Positions 47,196 through 58,649 of a DNA stretch of 64,000 nucleotides are shown piece by piece. The position numbers were made by a program, and so were the translations under genes. The DNA comes from Oscarella lobularis (lineage: Eukaryota; Porifera; Homoscleromorpha; Homosclerophorida; Oscarellidae), in assembly GCF_947507565.1 (NCBI RefSeq), contig NC_089193.1:682001-746000 (forward strand). The letters are read 5' to 3'. The notes below the pieces were generated by a model. That model was not told where the DNA came from. It ran no database searches and saw only the letters and a list, made by a program, of their open reading frames with translations. Position 1 is the first letter of the stretch; every line of letters begins with the position of its first letter.

Positions 47196-47495
47196 TCACC
47201 TTTCGTCTTTCGTCTTTGTCATCCTGAACGTCTTCCTAGCTCCAGGTATAATGAGAAATTTTACAATCTTTCTGATGTTCTTAGACGAAATCTGCCCGCT
47301 GTAGGTAGACAGAAGGTGAAGCAAGTCGGCGAGCATGTCGCAAAGCGACGCCCGCGCTATTTTCGGCGCTCCAAAAAGCTCTATAGGCTTTCTTCGTCTC
47401 GTCCATTCACTCAGACGCGCATCGAACGAGTCCGACGCTCTCTTTTCGCTCATTACAGTACCCACTCGATAGGCGGCTCCTGGACGATCTCGCAC
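47196..47495 (-). CDS. Hypothetical 99-residue open frame
   Basis: The frame starts MRDRPGAAYRVG and includes a leucine-rich helix (ASLCDMLADLLHLL) and a basic end. It has no recognised domain and overlaps a similar-length frame on the other strand, so it may be chance. It is listed because the composition is protein-like and it sits in an otherwise empty region. Confidence 0.18.
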   Translation of the reverse strand: MRDRPGAAYRVGTVMSEKRASDSFDARLSEWTRRRKPIELFGAPKIARASLCDMLADLLHLLSTYSGQISSKNIRKIVKFLIIPGARKTFRMTKTKDER

Positions 47496-47687
47496 ATGCG
47501 CACTTGAAGTAAATTCCAGAGATCCTCGAAGTCCCGGACTAGTAAAAGAAAAATCTCACGAGGGCTCTCACCATCTTTCCCTCAGATGCCGAATTCGAAA
47601 GGAAAGTGCCGTCTGCATGTACCTTAACATCGTCGTGTGACAGTGCGTACATGTAAAATTTACATAAATAGAGAATGGCCCTATATA

Positions 47688-48204
47688 GAGTCGTGCAGCG
47701 GATTTGGGACATACTGCTTTTGGGACAGCTGCCTGCAAACGACGCGGCAAGTCCCTTTTGGCGTTAGAGGCTTTCACTGACCTTCCGCGTTCTGACGCAC
47801 AAGCGTCGAGCTAATCGGCCTAGCGCTCGCGAAAGCACAGCCCGTATATCACCCCGCCCCCGAGACAGCGTTGTTGGAACGCGTCTAGGGTTTTTGGGAC
47901 GCGCTCCTAACCGAGTGATTACGTCTATACATATGACACATTATACATCATCTTGAAGCTAAATTCATCAGCTTTCTTTCGGTGCAAACGGTTTTTAAAT
48001 AGAAGTCACCGTTTTGGAAATAATGCTGGTTTGAAAAAAGCCGGTATGTCATGAGTTTTGGGACACCATGTTTTATGTATCTCAAACTGTTTGCAACTTT
48101 GAAAAGACACTAAAAATCAAGTTTAAAATGCATTGCGTCAAAAAAAGTTTTTCCAATAATTCGCTTAAAAACCAACTAAAATGGCTGGAAAGAATTTTTT
48201 CCTT
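47688..48204 (+). repeat. Left arm of foldback element
   Basis: Reverse complement of 48382-48895. It runs from the TA flank to AGAATTTTTTCC, beyond which similarity to the other arm fades gradually. Confidence 0.8.
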
Positions 48205-48381
48205 GCTTTTAGTGTTGTCTATAAGACTCAAAATGCATTGTACCTACGCATTTTCATGCCTGGACGTCAAGTACCGGTGGTACTCTGTCAACCTGCACAA
48301 CCTAATTTTGCAAAATCACGTTAACAAAGTTTAGGCATTAAAAAGAACACATTTTATCCCTTAGAGACTGCCCTAGAAGCT

Positions 48382-48895
48382 AGGAAAAAATTCTTTTTAG
48401 CCATTTTAGTTGGTTTTTGAGCGAATTTTTCGAAAAACTTTTTTTGACGCAATACATTTTAAACTTGACTTTTCAAAGTTGCAAACAGTTTGAGATACAT
48501 AAAACATGGTGTCCCAAAACTCATGACATACCGGCTTTTTTCAAACCAGCATTATTTCCAAAACGGTGACTTCTATTTAAAAACCGTTTGCACCGAAAGA
48601 AAGCTGATGAATTTAGCTTCAAGATGATGTATAATGAGTCATATGTATAGACGTAATCACTCGGTTAGGAGCGCGTCCCAAAAACCCTAGACGCGTTCCA
48701 ACAACGCTGACTCGGGGGCGGGGTGATATACGGGCTGTGCTTTCGCGAGCGTTAGGCCGATTAGCTCGACGCTTGTGCGTCTGAACGCGGAAGGTCAGTG
48801 AAAGCCTCTAACGCCAAAAGGGACTTGGGAAACGGCCGCGTCGTTTGCAGGCAGCTGTCCCAAAAGCATGATGTCCCAAATCCGCTGCACGACTC
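48382..48895 (-). repeat. Right arm of foldback element
   Basis: Reverse complement of the left arm. The inner edge is around TAGGAAAAAATTC and the outer edge is at GCACGACTC before TA. Confidence 0.8.
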
Positions 48896-48897
48896 TA

Positions 48898-49331
48898 CAT
48901 GTAATCTTTGCAGGGTCATCTTTCGAGTCCCGGATAGTAGTCTACTTTTACACGACAACTAGAAGTCTCCCTTGATTAAAGAAGCGATTTGACTGTGTCT
49001 GCCGACTGATAACAACATCCAGAGGCATGACAAACGCCTCGAAGAGTCTTTCGATGAAGAAATACGGTTCGAACTAAGATAGGCATACACGTGGACTCGT
49101 TCGTTTACGCTCGAGAAGCACCGTTCTCTGTTTTATAATGACCTCTTCACAAGGCGACAGGCGAAACCACAGTTCAGAGGCAGAGCATGCTTCGATTTTC
49201 TAGCCTCGTTCTCCCGTTATACGGGATTCGCGAGTATGTCGTTGTTGTTACGTTACGAGGCTAGAGGACAGTCACGACGCCATTTTTTTACGTCAATCGT
49301 TCTCTCATATATCTATGGTTCAATTACGTAG
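48898..49331. other. Upstream of the Ank-Roco gene
   Basis: No domain-bearing frame. It may hold the promoter and the first exon of the gene downstream, whose initiator codon was not identified. Confidence 0.35.
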
Positions 49332-52300
49332 AGGTCGAGTTCTTATCGGCGGTCAAGGAAGGAGTGACGATTGCTGTAGCGCAGTTTATTCGTAACTACC
49401 CGGAGAAGTGGAAAGAAGTGACGAACCTTGTGCGCAAAAAAATGTTTTGGCAATTCTAGCAATTCAAAGAGGTTTTCGATGTATAGGACGGAGAAACTGC
49501 CCTTCATCTCGCTCCAAACGCAGATGTAGCGGAATGCCTTATTTTACATGGAGCTAATATGGAAGCTTTAAATAAGGCATTTTTGAATTAGGAAGTGTAG
49601 AATTTTTTTTCATAAATTGATTTCAGAGAGGTTTCACTCCTTTTCTTTGCGCTGTTTTGTATGGGCGCTCAGAGGTAATGAATGTTCTTATTCGACGTGG
49701 TTGCAGCATTGTTGCAAAAACCAACGTATGTACATATAGTGAGGGTAATGGTGTTTCAATATATTCACTAATTTGCATTAGGATGGTAATGGAGCTCTGG
49801 CTCTTTCAAGTCTTAATGGTCATTTTGAGATTTCAAGGCAGCTAGTTGGACTAAAGTTTGATGTAAATGAAACTCATCAGGTGCCGGTATTACAGTTAGT
49901 ACGCGACAGTTGTAAAGATTCATCAAATGTTTAGAAAGGTTCAACTTCACTTCATTTGGCAAGTCGGGAAGGTCACGCCCAAATGGCTGACTTTCTAATT
50001 TCATCTGGAGCTGATAAAGAATTTTTAGATGAGGTATTGCAATATTAATTACCAAGTGGAAATATTTTCCTTTCGGTTTGACATTAGTTTGGTTTGACGC
50101 CTTTCTTTGGAGCCGTTATTTGTGGTCATTTCGAGGTCATAGATGTTCTTATTCGACGAGGTTGCAACATTTTTGCTATAGCCCATGTAAGTCAGAACAC
50201 GTGGTTCCTTTGTAATCAATTATAGAATGTAGGATGGTAGTGGAGCTCTTGCAGCTGCAAGTCGTTATGGTCATTTAGATATTGCTAGGAAACTTTTACG
50301 AATGGGACTGAGTGTCAATAAGCGTGATCAGGTATTAGAAATGGAATGTTTTTAAAACATTTCTCATTTTTGATCTTTCACAAGAATGGCTTTACGTCAC
50401 TTCATTGGGCTTGTAATGAAGGAAATGCTCAAACGGCAGAATTTCTAATTTCATCTGGAGCTGAAATAGATGCTTTGGATAAGGTAGTAATTTACATTGG
50501 GGGATATGTGCCTTACGGTTTGGCATAGTTGGGAGCCACGCCTTTTCTTCATGCCGTCAGTGAAGGACATTCACAAGTCATCACTGTTCTTTTTCAAAGC
50601 GGCTGCAACTTGTCTGCGAAGACCAACGTGAGAATTGAAAGCGGTCATTTTGTATTCAATGCTAGTATCAATCTGAATCAAGAACGGCATTGGAGCTTTG
50701 GCTCTGTCGAGTCAATGTGGCAATTTGGACATTGCAAGACAACTTGTTGGAATGGGATTAAGTGTCAATGACTCTCATCAGGTATTTGAAGGTGACAGAT
50801 GTCACTACGCATCATTTATGAATGTTCAGATTCAGAAGGGAACTACTTCACTTCACTGGGCATGTCAGAATGGACACGCTCAAACTGCTGATTTTCTAAT
50901 TTCATCTGGAGCTGATATAGAAGCTTTAGATCAGGTATTGATTTAATAGTAATTAGGATGTTTTTTCTTATTGCTGCGGTTTTATATCAGTGGGAAGAGA
51001 CTCCTTTTCTTCTCGCTGTTTGTAAAGGACATTCAGATGTCATGAATGTTCTCTATCAGCGTGGTTGCGACATTTCTGCTAAAACCAGCGTAAGTTACTG
51101 GTAACAGGCAACGTCTAATTGATTTCAGTATTTGGGTGAAGGGTGGTACTGGAGCTTTGGCACTCTCGAGTCAAAATGGTCATTTAGATATCGCAAGACA
51201 GCTTGTACAAATGGGATTGAGTGTTCATGACTCTAATGAGGTAGTACAACTCAACAAGTTAAATGTTAAGATTCGTCATATTTCAATGTTCAGGAAGGCG
51301 CTACTTCACTTCTTTGGGCATGTCAGAAGGGACACGTCGAAACTGCTTTGTTTTTAATTTCAGCGGGAGCTGATGTAGAAGCTTTAGACGTGGTATCGAT
51401 TTATTAAAAATTAGGAATAATTTTTTTCTCATGGACTGACGCCAGTTGGGAACCACACCGTTTCTGCAAGCCGTTATGAATGGGCATGTACAAGTTATGG
51501 ATGTTCTTATTCGACATGGTTGCAATACTTCTGCAAAAGACAGTGTAAGTACTAACGCATAACGAGCGTTTAATATACTTGTGAAAATGAAGAATGGAAA
51601 TGGGCCTCTGGCGCTTGCAAGTCAAAAAGGCCATTTAAACACATTAAGAAGACTTATTGGAATGGGTTTCAAGGTTGATGAGCATCATCAGGTAATGGAA
51701 CGTGACAGGTTTCAGAGGCGTTTTTCATTTCTAAATAATGCCCAGAATGGCTTTAGCGCACTTCATTGGGCTTGTCATGAAGGACACGCCCAAACTGCTG
51801 AATTTCTTACTTCATCCGGAGCCAGGATAGAAGCTTTGGATAAGGTATTGATTAAAGAGAAAGTTTGAATTTTTGCTTCAAACCGTTTGACATTAGGAAG
51901 GAGGGACGCCTTTTCTTCGCGCCGTTTTGAAAGGGCATTCAGAAGTTATCAATATTCTTTTTCGACGTAGTTGCGATATTTCTGTAAAAAACAACGTAAA
52001 TAACAGCTGTAATAACGCGTGTTAGTTATTTAATAATCGGTGTTGGAATGTAGGCTGGTAATGGCGCTTTGGCAATTGCGTGTGGAGCGGGTCTTTTGAA
52101 TATTGCGAAACTGCTTCTTAGAATTGGATGCAGAGTCAATGAGCATCATCAGGTATTGAAATATGAATGATTTTGAGAAGGCTGTCATTTAGTAAATGTT
52201 AGAATGGCTATACTGCACTTCATTGGGCGTGTCACAATGGACACGCTCAAACTGCTGAATTTCTTATTTCGTGTGGAGCTAATATAGAAGCAAAAAATAA

Positions 52301-55300
52301 AGTAACGCTTTGTTTTCCAGTATGACTTCTTTGACGTTGTTAAAGTATGGTAGAACGCCTCTTCTTGAAGCTGATTTCACAAAGCAGTACGATGTCGTTG
52401 ATGCTATTGTACGGATTTTGGGTAGTCAGATTTCTATTGAGCACAGCAGCGAAAAGAAGCAGCCAAAGGTGAGCGTCTTAGCTACTTTGTAATTTGACAA
52501 ATAGCACAGCTAAATACGCGATAAGACCTCGTTGTCGTCTTCTTTTTCTGATCTTAATTAATACCTTTCTGCTAGAGCGGCGACGGCAGCGAAACTTACG
52601 ACCGTTCTCAAGAAATCTATGACGAAGCTTTAAAACGCGGCTCGGTGAGAGTGAATCGTTCTCGTGTCATTATTGCCGGTCAGGACGGGGCTGGCAAGTC
52701 GTGTCTTTTTGATTCTCTTTTGAACCGACAATTTGAGAGAAATAAACCGAGCACAGAAGGAGCGGCTGTGGCAATGATTCACACGGCAACAAGCGGATGG
52801 ATCGCTACTGACAGCAAAGACCACTTAGATCCGCTTATTGCACAGGGTGTTTATCGAATGAATCAGCAGCAGTTGTCGTCGAAGCGTGGGCCCGAAACTT
52901 CTTTGGAATCGTCTGATTTTGCTCTACAATCAAAAGACTCTGACTCCGAATCGGAAGTGGCCGAACTAGACGATTCGGAGCATCATGACATTTGTTCTAC
53001 GCCAATCAGGGATTCTACTGATATGAGCTTTGTGCAACCAGCACCTGAAGCGGAAACTTTGGCTGGGAATTTGAAAGCTGTTGGTATAGATTCGAAAGCG
53101 CTTACGGCTTCGCAGCAGCAATTGGTGCACACTTTCTTCACAAATAGACCTAGTGAAGAAGATCTTAGTAGGCAACTCTTGGGCGTTCGCGATATCTGGG
53201 ATTTAGGTGGACAAGAAGTTTATCTTGCCACTCATTCGGCCTTCATGCCCGATCACAAAGTCTTTGGATTGTCTATGTACATGATTGTGATGGACATATC
53301 AAAATTACTCTCCGATGAAGCAGAATCGTTTCATCGATCATCAGATGGCGAAGTAATAAACCAGACTAACGAATTGGGCTGGATTCGCACAAACGGAGAC
53401 TTCCCTCTGTACTGGTTCGGTTCAATCACGGCGGCCCACGAACAGACGCCTGTGGGCGACCATTGGCTGGGCAAAGACGAAGAAGTGGTTTCTCCTCCTG
53501 TCTTCGCGATTGGCTCTCACAGAGACGTCTTGGACAGCGACAAGGAAAGGTTCACTGATTCAGTTTCAGTACGAAACTGGTTGAGGAAGCAAGGAAAACT
53601 GTTTGAACGACTCCTTAGCGACAGCGACTTTATGAAACACATTGTCGTGCCGAAGAAACACGGAGTCAGGGAAGACGATGAAGATTTCTGCGAGATAACT
53701 CATTTCTTCAACAGAATATTTCTAATAGACAATACTCTCTCCGGTTCAGGGTCTCCTTGTAAAGGCGTTAAAGAAATTCGAGAGAGAGTAGACCGTATGA
53801 CAATGACATATTGGAAAGGAATGAAGAAACAGCCTCTATACTGGGTTTACCTTGAAATTCTTCTATTTCGCTGGAGCAAGTTTATGAAAACGGTTGTGGC
53901 TGAAGTTGACGAAATAGCTAAGCTCGCCCAGCATCCGACAATCTGTAATCTTTCAAGTCGCGACGAAGTCCTCGTAGCGCTGAAATACCTTGCGAACGTT
54001 GGAGCGATTCTCTACTATCCGGAAGTGGACGGTTTAAAGGACGTCGTTTTGACCCGCCCTATGTGGGTGGTCAAAGCTCTCTCCGCGTTTGTGACGGCGG
54101 CAGAGCCTGGACCATACATGATGCCAGAGTGGAGAAATCTCAAAGACAAAGGCATAATGTCAAATGACTTAATGAAGTATCGTTTAGAGCAAATTCGAAA
54201 CTTTTTCTCCAGCGATTTTGCTACTGATTTAAATGTCACTGATCCAGAGCATGTCGAAAACGATAATAGGCTAATTGTTCGACTTCTCGAACTTCTTGAC
54301 GTAATCGCACCTGTGGCTGGATCTCCCAGAAAGGCTTTTTATGTTCCTTCAATGCTCAAAACGGCGTTTCTGTATTCTCCTACCCATTGGGAAAATCACA
54401 ATCACTCATCTGCGTTTCCCACTTCTCTCGTCATCATTCCGATGAAGTTAAAATTCATTCCGGAGTGCATCTACTTTCGTCTGGTGACTCGCTTTCTTAA
54501 TTTGTATCCAAAAAACCCGGAACTCTCTCGTCATCAGTGCATCTTTTTAATACAAGATCAAAACTCTCCTGTAGAAGGTATGGAGATCTAGATATCTCGT
54601 TTTGGTTTTACCGGTATTTGATTTTTTCTTCAGTTGAAGTTGAATTGCTCTATCACAAGCGAGGGAGTTGGATTGCTCTAACAATTCGTTACATCAATGA
54701 AGACGACTTTGGAAAGGCAAGCCCTCTTTTTCTACAGTCAATCAAGGAGCATCTGTGCAAGCAAATGAAAAATGTATGCCAGCAAGGCATGGAAGGCTTC
54801 AAGTATAGCACATGCAGTCAAATAGAAGAAGCCGTACGCGCAGACGGACACTTGAATATTGACGTCAAGAGTCTCCCTGTGCTCCAAAGAGAGGAACTCG
54901 AGTACTTTCCAAGCAATCCCAAATTATACAATATATTTGGGAAACGACTGCGAGTACAGGCAGATGACTTATTCAGAATTAACTGTTGGTTTGGGCATCA
55001 GCTCGGTGATGATACACCAACTTCTAAAGGTACATTAGCAAAATGCCTTACGCGATTGATCACAATCGTATTCTACAGATGCACTTAATGAGGTGATCAG
55101 CCCTTCTGTCATTCGCGTTGTCTCGGCTCTAGTAGAAGCAAAATGGCAAAGGTTTGCTGTTTGTTTGGGACGAAAATCGAGTTTCATACTTCAGTGCAAA
55201 GAAAAGTCTGATGAGAATCTTCTTCGCTCAATGATGGCCATAGAAGATTGGGTTGCAGAATCTGGTCGAGAGGCAACAGCTGGTACTCTTTTTCAAGCTT

Positions 55301-55359
55301 GTGAAGAGTGCGGTATTCACAGGGATAACATTATAGCAGCTTTAGAGGAGAAATCGTAA
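49332..55359 (+). CDS. Ankyrin-Roc-COR-Death domain protein (Roco family)
   Basis: A possible N-terminal cap exon near 49332-49420 reads FLSAVKEGVTIAVAQFIRN. Twenty small ankyrin exons run from 49487 to 52468. The large exon 52576-54577 carries a Roc GTPase: P-loop GQDGAGKS, a serine/acid-rich insert, switch-II-like DIWDLGGQEVY, and IGSHRD in the NKxD position. The COR region follows. Exons 54634-55029 and 55079-55359 continue COR and end in a Death domain (VVSALVEAKWQRFAVCLG ... WVAESGREATAGTLFQACEE). Joins are phase 1 after the large exon and preserve frame. Visible length is about 1,560 residues. DAPK1 has the same Ank-Roc-COR-Death order after an N-terminal kinase. No kinase is seen here, so this is a kinase-less relative or its kinase exons lie elsewhere. 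Signalling or apoptosis scaffolding is inferred. Confidence 0.85.
49487..52301 (+). repeat. Amplified three-exon ankyrin units
   Basis: After an initial exon at 49487-49576 there are six successive triplets of 99-bp phase-0 exons. Type A (TPFL..AV ending AKTN) starts at 49627, 50088, 50529, 50991, 51446 and 51897. Type B (GNGALALSS..GHLDIAR) starts at 49782, 50233, 50683, 51142, 51593 and 52054. Type C (TSLHWAC..GHAQTAEFLIS) starts at 49935, 50385, 50836, 51294, 51746 and 52203. The period is about 440-463 bp and the introns are 45-58 nt. Each exon is exactly one 33-residue repeat. Confidence 0.93.
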
Positions 55360-56910
55360 GAGCGATAGTTTCTTTCCATGTCCCTTTGTTCATGTGCTTT
55401 TCTAAGATTGAGTCGTCTTGGCCAATGCCTTGCGTCTCTGAATCCTACGAAGCGATCAGGCCTCGTAAAGGTTTCTCCACACATAATGTACCTTCGCTAC
55501 TCTCTTAAAAGCCATTTTCGCAGCTTGCTTTAGATGACCCAGTTCAAGTGAGCACTCGCTCGATGATCGGTTTATGCAAAGAATATTCATACATCGTTGC
55601 TGCCGTTACCATCGCCGTCGCCGCTGCCGTCGTTTTTGTCGTCGTTGAAAGGTTATGAAAATAATACTTCTTCTCACGGAATGATGAAGATCAACAATGT
55701 ACAGTGTAAGCACGTGAGAGAAAAAGCTTTGCATAACTTTCCTAAATCTGCACTACTGTGCTAGCTTGTAGTCACTGATTATTCTCGCAGACCCAGACCC
55801 TCTCCCAGCTTCAAAGCAAGCTGGGGATATCAAGCCGGGGCTGGCTCCGCGAAACAGTTTGCATATAACTGAGTCAGACACAAAGAGGGAATAGAATGAA
55901 GGTTGCATGGGTCAAGTGGTTTTTTTTGAAATTTGATGCTCAGAATGGTGCGCCACATAATACTTCATTGCAGGAATTCTATATTCCTTAAGAACTTGTT
56001 GTTAGTTTCACAAAGTTATTCTCCTAAATATTGTCTAAATTAACTTTCTTACTGTATGCTTTAAAGTGTTGTTGCTGTATGCTGTTTTGTGTGCTTTTAA
56101 AAGGATCATTCACAAAGTCTATCATTCTGTCACTTAGCTCAAAAATTGGTTTTAGAGTGTATATTTTTTAGTATTTTTTGTCGTGCCTTTTTTTCACTAG
56201 TTAATTTTGCTATAGTTGACTCGTGTTAATGTGGTTTGCTCTAATATATATTTTTATTTTTATTACTAGTCGCTTTCTTCTTTTAATTATGAATATCTCT
56301 TTTTACTAAAATGTAAACGCTGAAAACAAAGCAATCAACATTTGTACGTTTCATCAGTCAAAAAAACAGCAGGATCTGCATTTTTTCCTAGCGCAGCCGC
56401 AAGAAAAACATACTCAAAGTGTTCACATATATCTTTTTCAAATAATTTTCTCAAAGAAACAGACCAAGATTATATAGACTCGTCACTTGTAAATTCACCA
56501 AAAGTCGATCTATAAGCAATTTGAGGACCATGTGACGATCACGTGCTTATTTAGGACGCGATGACTGGATCTTTTTGGAGGCTTAACTCTTAGTCTCTAA
56601 CATAGTTTCCCTAGTGTATCTATCACTCTACAAAGAGCTAAGTACTTAAAGGAGTGTTTCGTAATAGTTCAGTTGTACGGGACTTATCTAAAACTACAAA
56701 AAATTGCCTATAACATCAACTCTATCGACATCAACATGATTATAAGGTTTTCTAGTAAGTACTATACTTAGAATCCCTAAAATAAATATTATCGTCTCTA
56801 CTGTAAAATATTCATAATACATTTACATCAATTCATTAATATGTCTGATGTGTTTGTCCACATTTACAGTGTTGCGACGATGAGAAATCGATTGCCTTCA
56901 GTGCTACGAC
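55360..56910. other. Intergenic, AT-rich, no gene seen
   Basis: Holds the 3' flank of the Ank-Roco gene, then long AT-rich sequence without coding frames or recognised RNA genes. A short GCCGTCGCC/GCTGCCG run occurs near 55595-55630. Confidence 0.45.
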
Positions 56911-57103
56911 TTACGTCAAAATCTTATTGGGCCACTCTGCCAAGTTGGTGACTTTAGGAGGATAGAATGCTTTACCCTCACGAGCAGCCCAGTCAAAATC
57001 AATCAGATCAAAAGCAGCTGTGCTTGTGTTGATCATAATATTGGCGGCCCTCAAATCACCGTGAACGCATTCCGTGCCTGTTACGTGCAGAGTATCTATT
57101 GTG
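56911..57103 (-). pseudogene. Kinase-like C-terminal exon (HGDLRxxNI type)
   Basis: The minus-strand frame from a possible TTTGTCCTAG acceptor (57103) to TAA (56911) encodes ECVHGDLRAANIMIN and LIDFDWAAREGKAFYPP, then ends VTNLAEWPNKILT. HGDLRxxNI and DFDWA are the catalytic-loop and metal-binding motifs of a divergent protein kinase-like group, more compact than the classical HRD/DFG kinases. Upstream exons are not visible: the sequence directly upstream is a decayed gypsy element. It is therefore either the last exon of a gene whose intron holds the retroelement or an orphan fragment. Confidence 0.55.
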
Positions 57104-57106
57104 CTA

Positions 57107-58640
57107 GGACAAAGTTACAGACTTAAGTAACTACTAAACAGGAAGTAGACAGAACACAAACACACCCAACATATAGATATTAACTATTGGTTCGTCACAT
57201 CTTCCCTTGTTTAGGATGAGAGGATCAAAACTTTGTGTGATAGTCCGCCAGATGTTTTGGAGTCTTCAGACGGCGTCCCTTGGATGAGTACCTTGGCGGT
57301 TCTGCTTCTGGAGCTGCTTCTGGAGCATTGGCGACGGGTGAAGCCACCGACGGTGATACAGACGGTGCTTTAGTCGGCGTTTGCGAATTTACAGGTGACT
57401 GTGACGGAAAGGGTAGCTGCGGTAACTGTACCGCCGGCGTTGTCGGAACGACGGGCTTTGGAACCAAATCCTGGGTCGGTTTCGGGGTTTCATCTCTTGG
57501 TGCTGGTTGTTCAGTTTCAGGTTCCTCTGCTGTAGCTTCTGGAAGCTTGGCTCAGCTGTACGGCGAGTTTGCCTACGATTGCGACGATACGTTTGAATTC
57601 CGGCTTGAACGACGTATGAGCGATTGCTTAACTTCTTGGTGCACACGGCTGGTGACCAGATCTTTTCTCCCGGCAGTTTCATTCTGACATTCTCTCCTGG
57701 AGTGATTGGTGTGAGATCTTTGGATTTCTTGTTGTATCTCTCTTTCTGTTGTTCTTTAGCTTCGACGATTCTCTTGTGAACCGTTGCCGGTTGTGGTGTC
57801 GTTGGAGTGAGAAGAGACTCTTTCATCGGAAGTAACGTGCGAAGTCGTCGACCATAGAGCAGTTGCGCTGGTGAGGCTTTCAGCGTTTCCGAAGGAGTTG
57901 CCCAAAAGTTGAGCAACGCAAGATAGGTATCAGCGTTGGCTTTTTTAGCCTTCCACAAGATCATTTGGCAGGTCTTCACTGCATTTTCAGCCTTCCCATT
58001 AGACTGAGGGTAGCGGGGCGACAACGTGATATGCTCAAAGTTCTATGCTTTAGCGAACTTCCTGAATTGAGCGTTGCAAAATTGGGGGCCGTTGTCGAAA
58101 ACAACGGTTTTTGGTATCCCGTGGCGGGCGAAAACTGGGCGTATTTTGGAAATCGTCATCGACGCGTGCAAGTGCGGTAGACTTTCAACTTCAAAAAAGT
58201 TCCAGTAGCAGTCCACTACGATCAGATAGTGACGACCATTTAAATCAAAGAGATTCATTGCAACTTTCACCCAACTGCGCTGTGGAGCTTCAGAGGGCTG
58301 CAACGGCTCCCGGCACTGCTCTGGTCGTAGAGCGTTGCAGATGCTGCATCTGGAGACATATTCGCAAACTTCTTCTGTCATTCCTGCGAGTCGTAGACAG
58401 CTTTCCCTACCGAGGTGAGTACTGTGTAGCTGCTTGATCATCGCGCTTCTTAGCGAGCTTGGAATGACGACCCCATCATTTTTGTAGAGAAGACCATCTT
58501 GCATAGTCATTTCACCGCTGCAAGGGTAGTACTGACCCACTGCCTGGAGTTCGATAACTCGCGTAGCAGTGCGGATAGCAGAGAGCCAATTATTGGTTAT
58601 GTCTTTCCTTGTGTTTTTGCAAACCAAGCGTGCACGCTGT
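57107..58640 (-). mobile_element. Decayed Ty3/gypsy element, 5'-truncated
   Basis: On the minus strand the integrase half of Pol survives, followed by the C-terminal tail. A purine tract (AAACAAGGGAAGA) then runs into TGTGACGAACC at 57200, an LTR start matching the other gypsy LTRs in the window. Reverse transcriptase, protease and Gag are absent. The far end of the LTR is unclear, somewhere near 57107. Confidence 0.75.
57225..58627 (-). pseudogene. Gypsy integrase and Pol C-terminus, frameshifted
   Basis: The frame at 58627-58043 carries the HHCC zinc-binding region (LHSTHLGRESC ... CSICNAL) and part of the integrase core (VVDCYWNFFEVESLPHL; DNGPQFCNA). The frame at 58024-57389 continues with YPQSNGKAENAVK and the chromodomain-less C-terminal region. 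A third frame to 57225 gives a proline-rich tail ending LKTPKHLADYHTKF. At least two frame changes break it. Relative to the intact element at 13677-17879 it represents about the last third of Pol, and it is a different subfamily judging by the tail. Confidence 0.75.
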
Positions 58641-58649
58641 GGTCACGCC

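Larger units (their letters stand above)
47688..48895. mobile_element. Foldback (long-inverted-repeat) DNA element, non-autonomous
   Basis: Two arms of about 0.5 kb are near-perfect reverse complements around a central spacer of about 180 bp. The outer ends read GAGTCGTGCAGCGGATTTGG inward from both sides, and each is flanked by TA (47686-47687 and 48896-48897), consistent with TA target duplication as in Tc1/mariner-type elements. No transposase frame is present. The arms differ at several small indels, for example 8-9 extra bases (near CCGTTTCCC) in the right arm, so they have diverged slightly since formation. TTTGGGAC recurs several times per arm. Confidence 0.8.
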
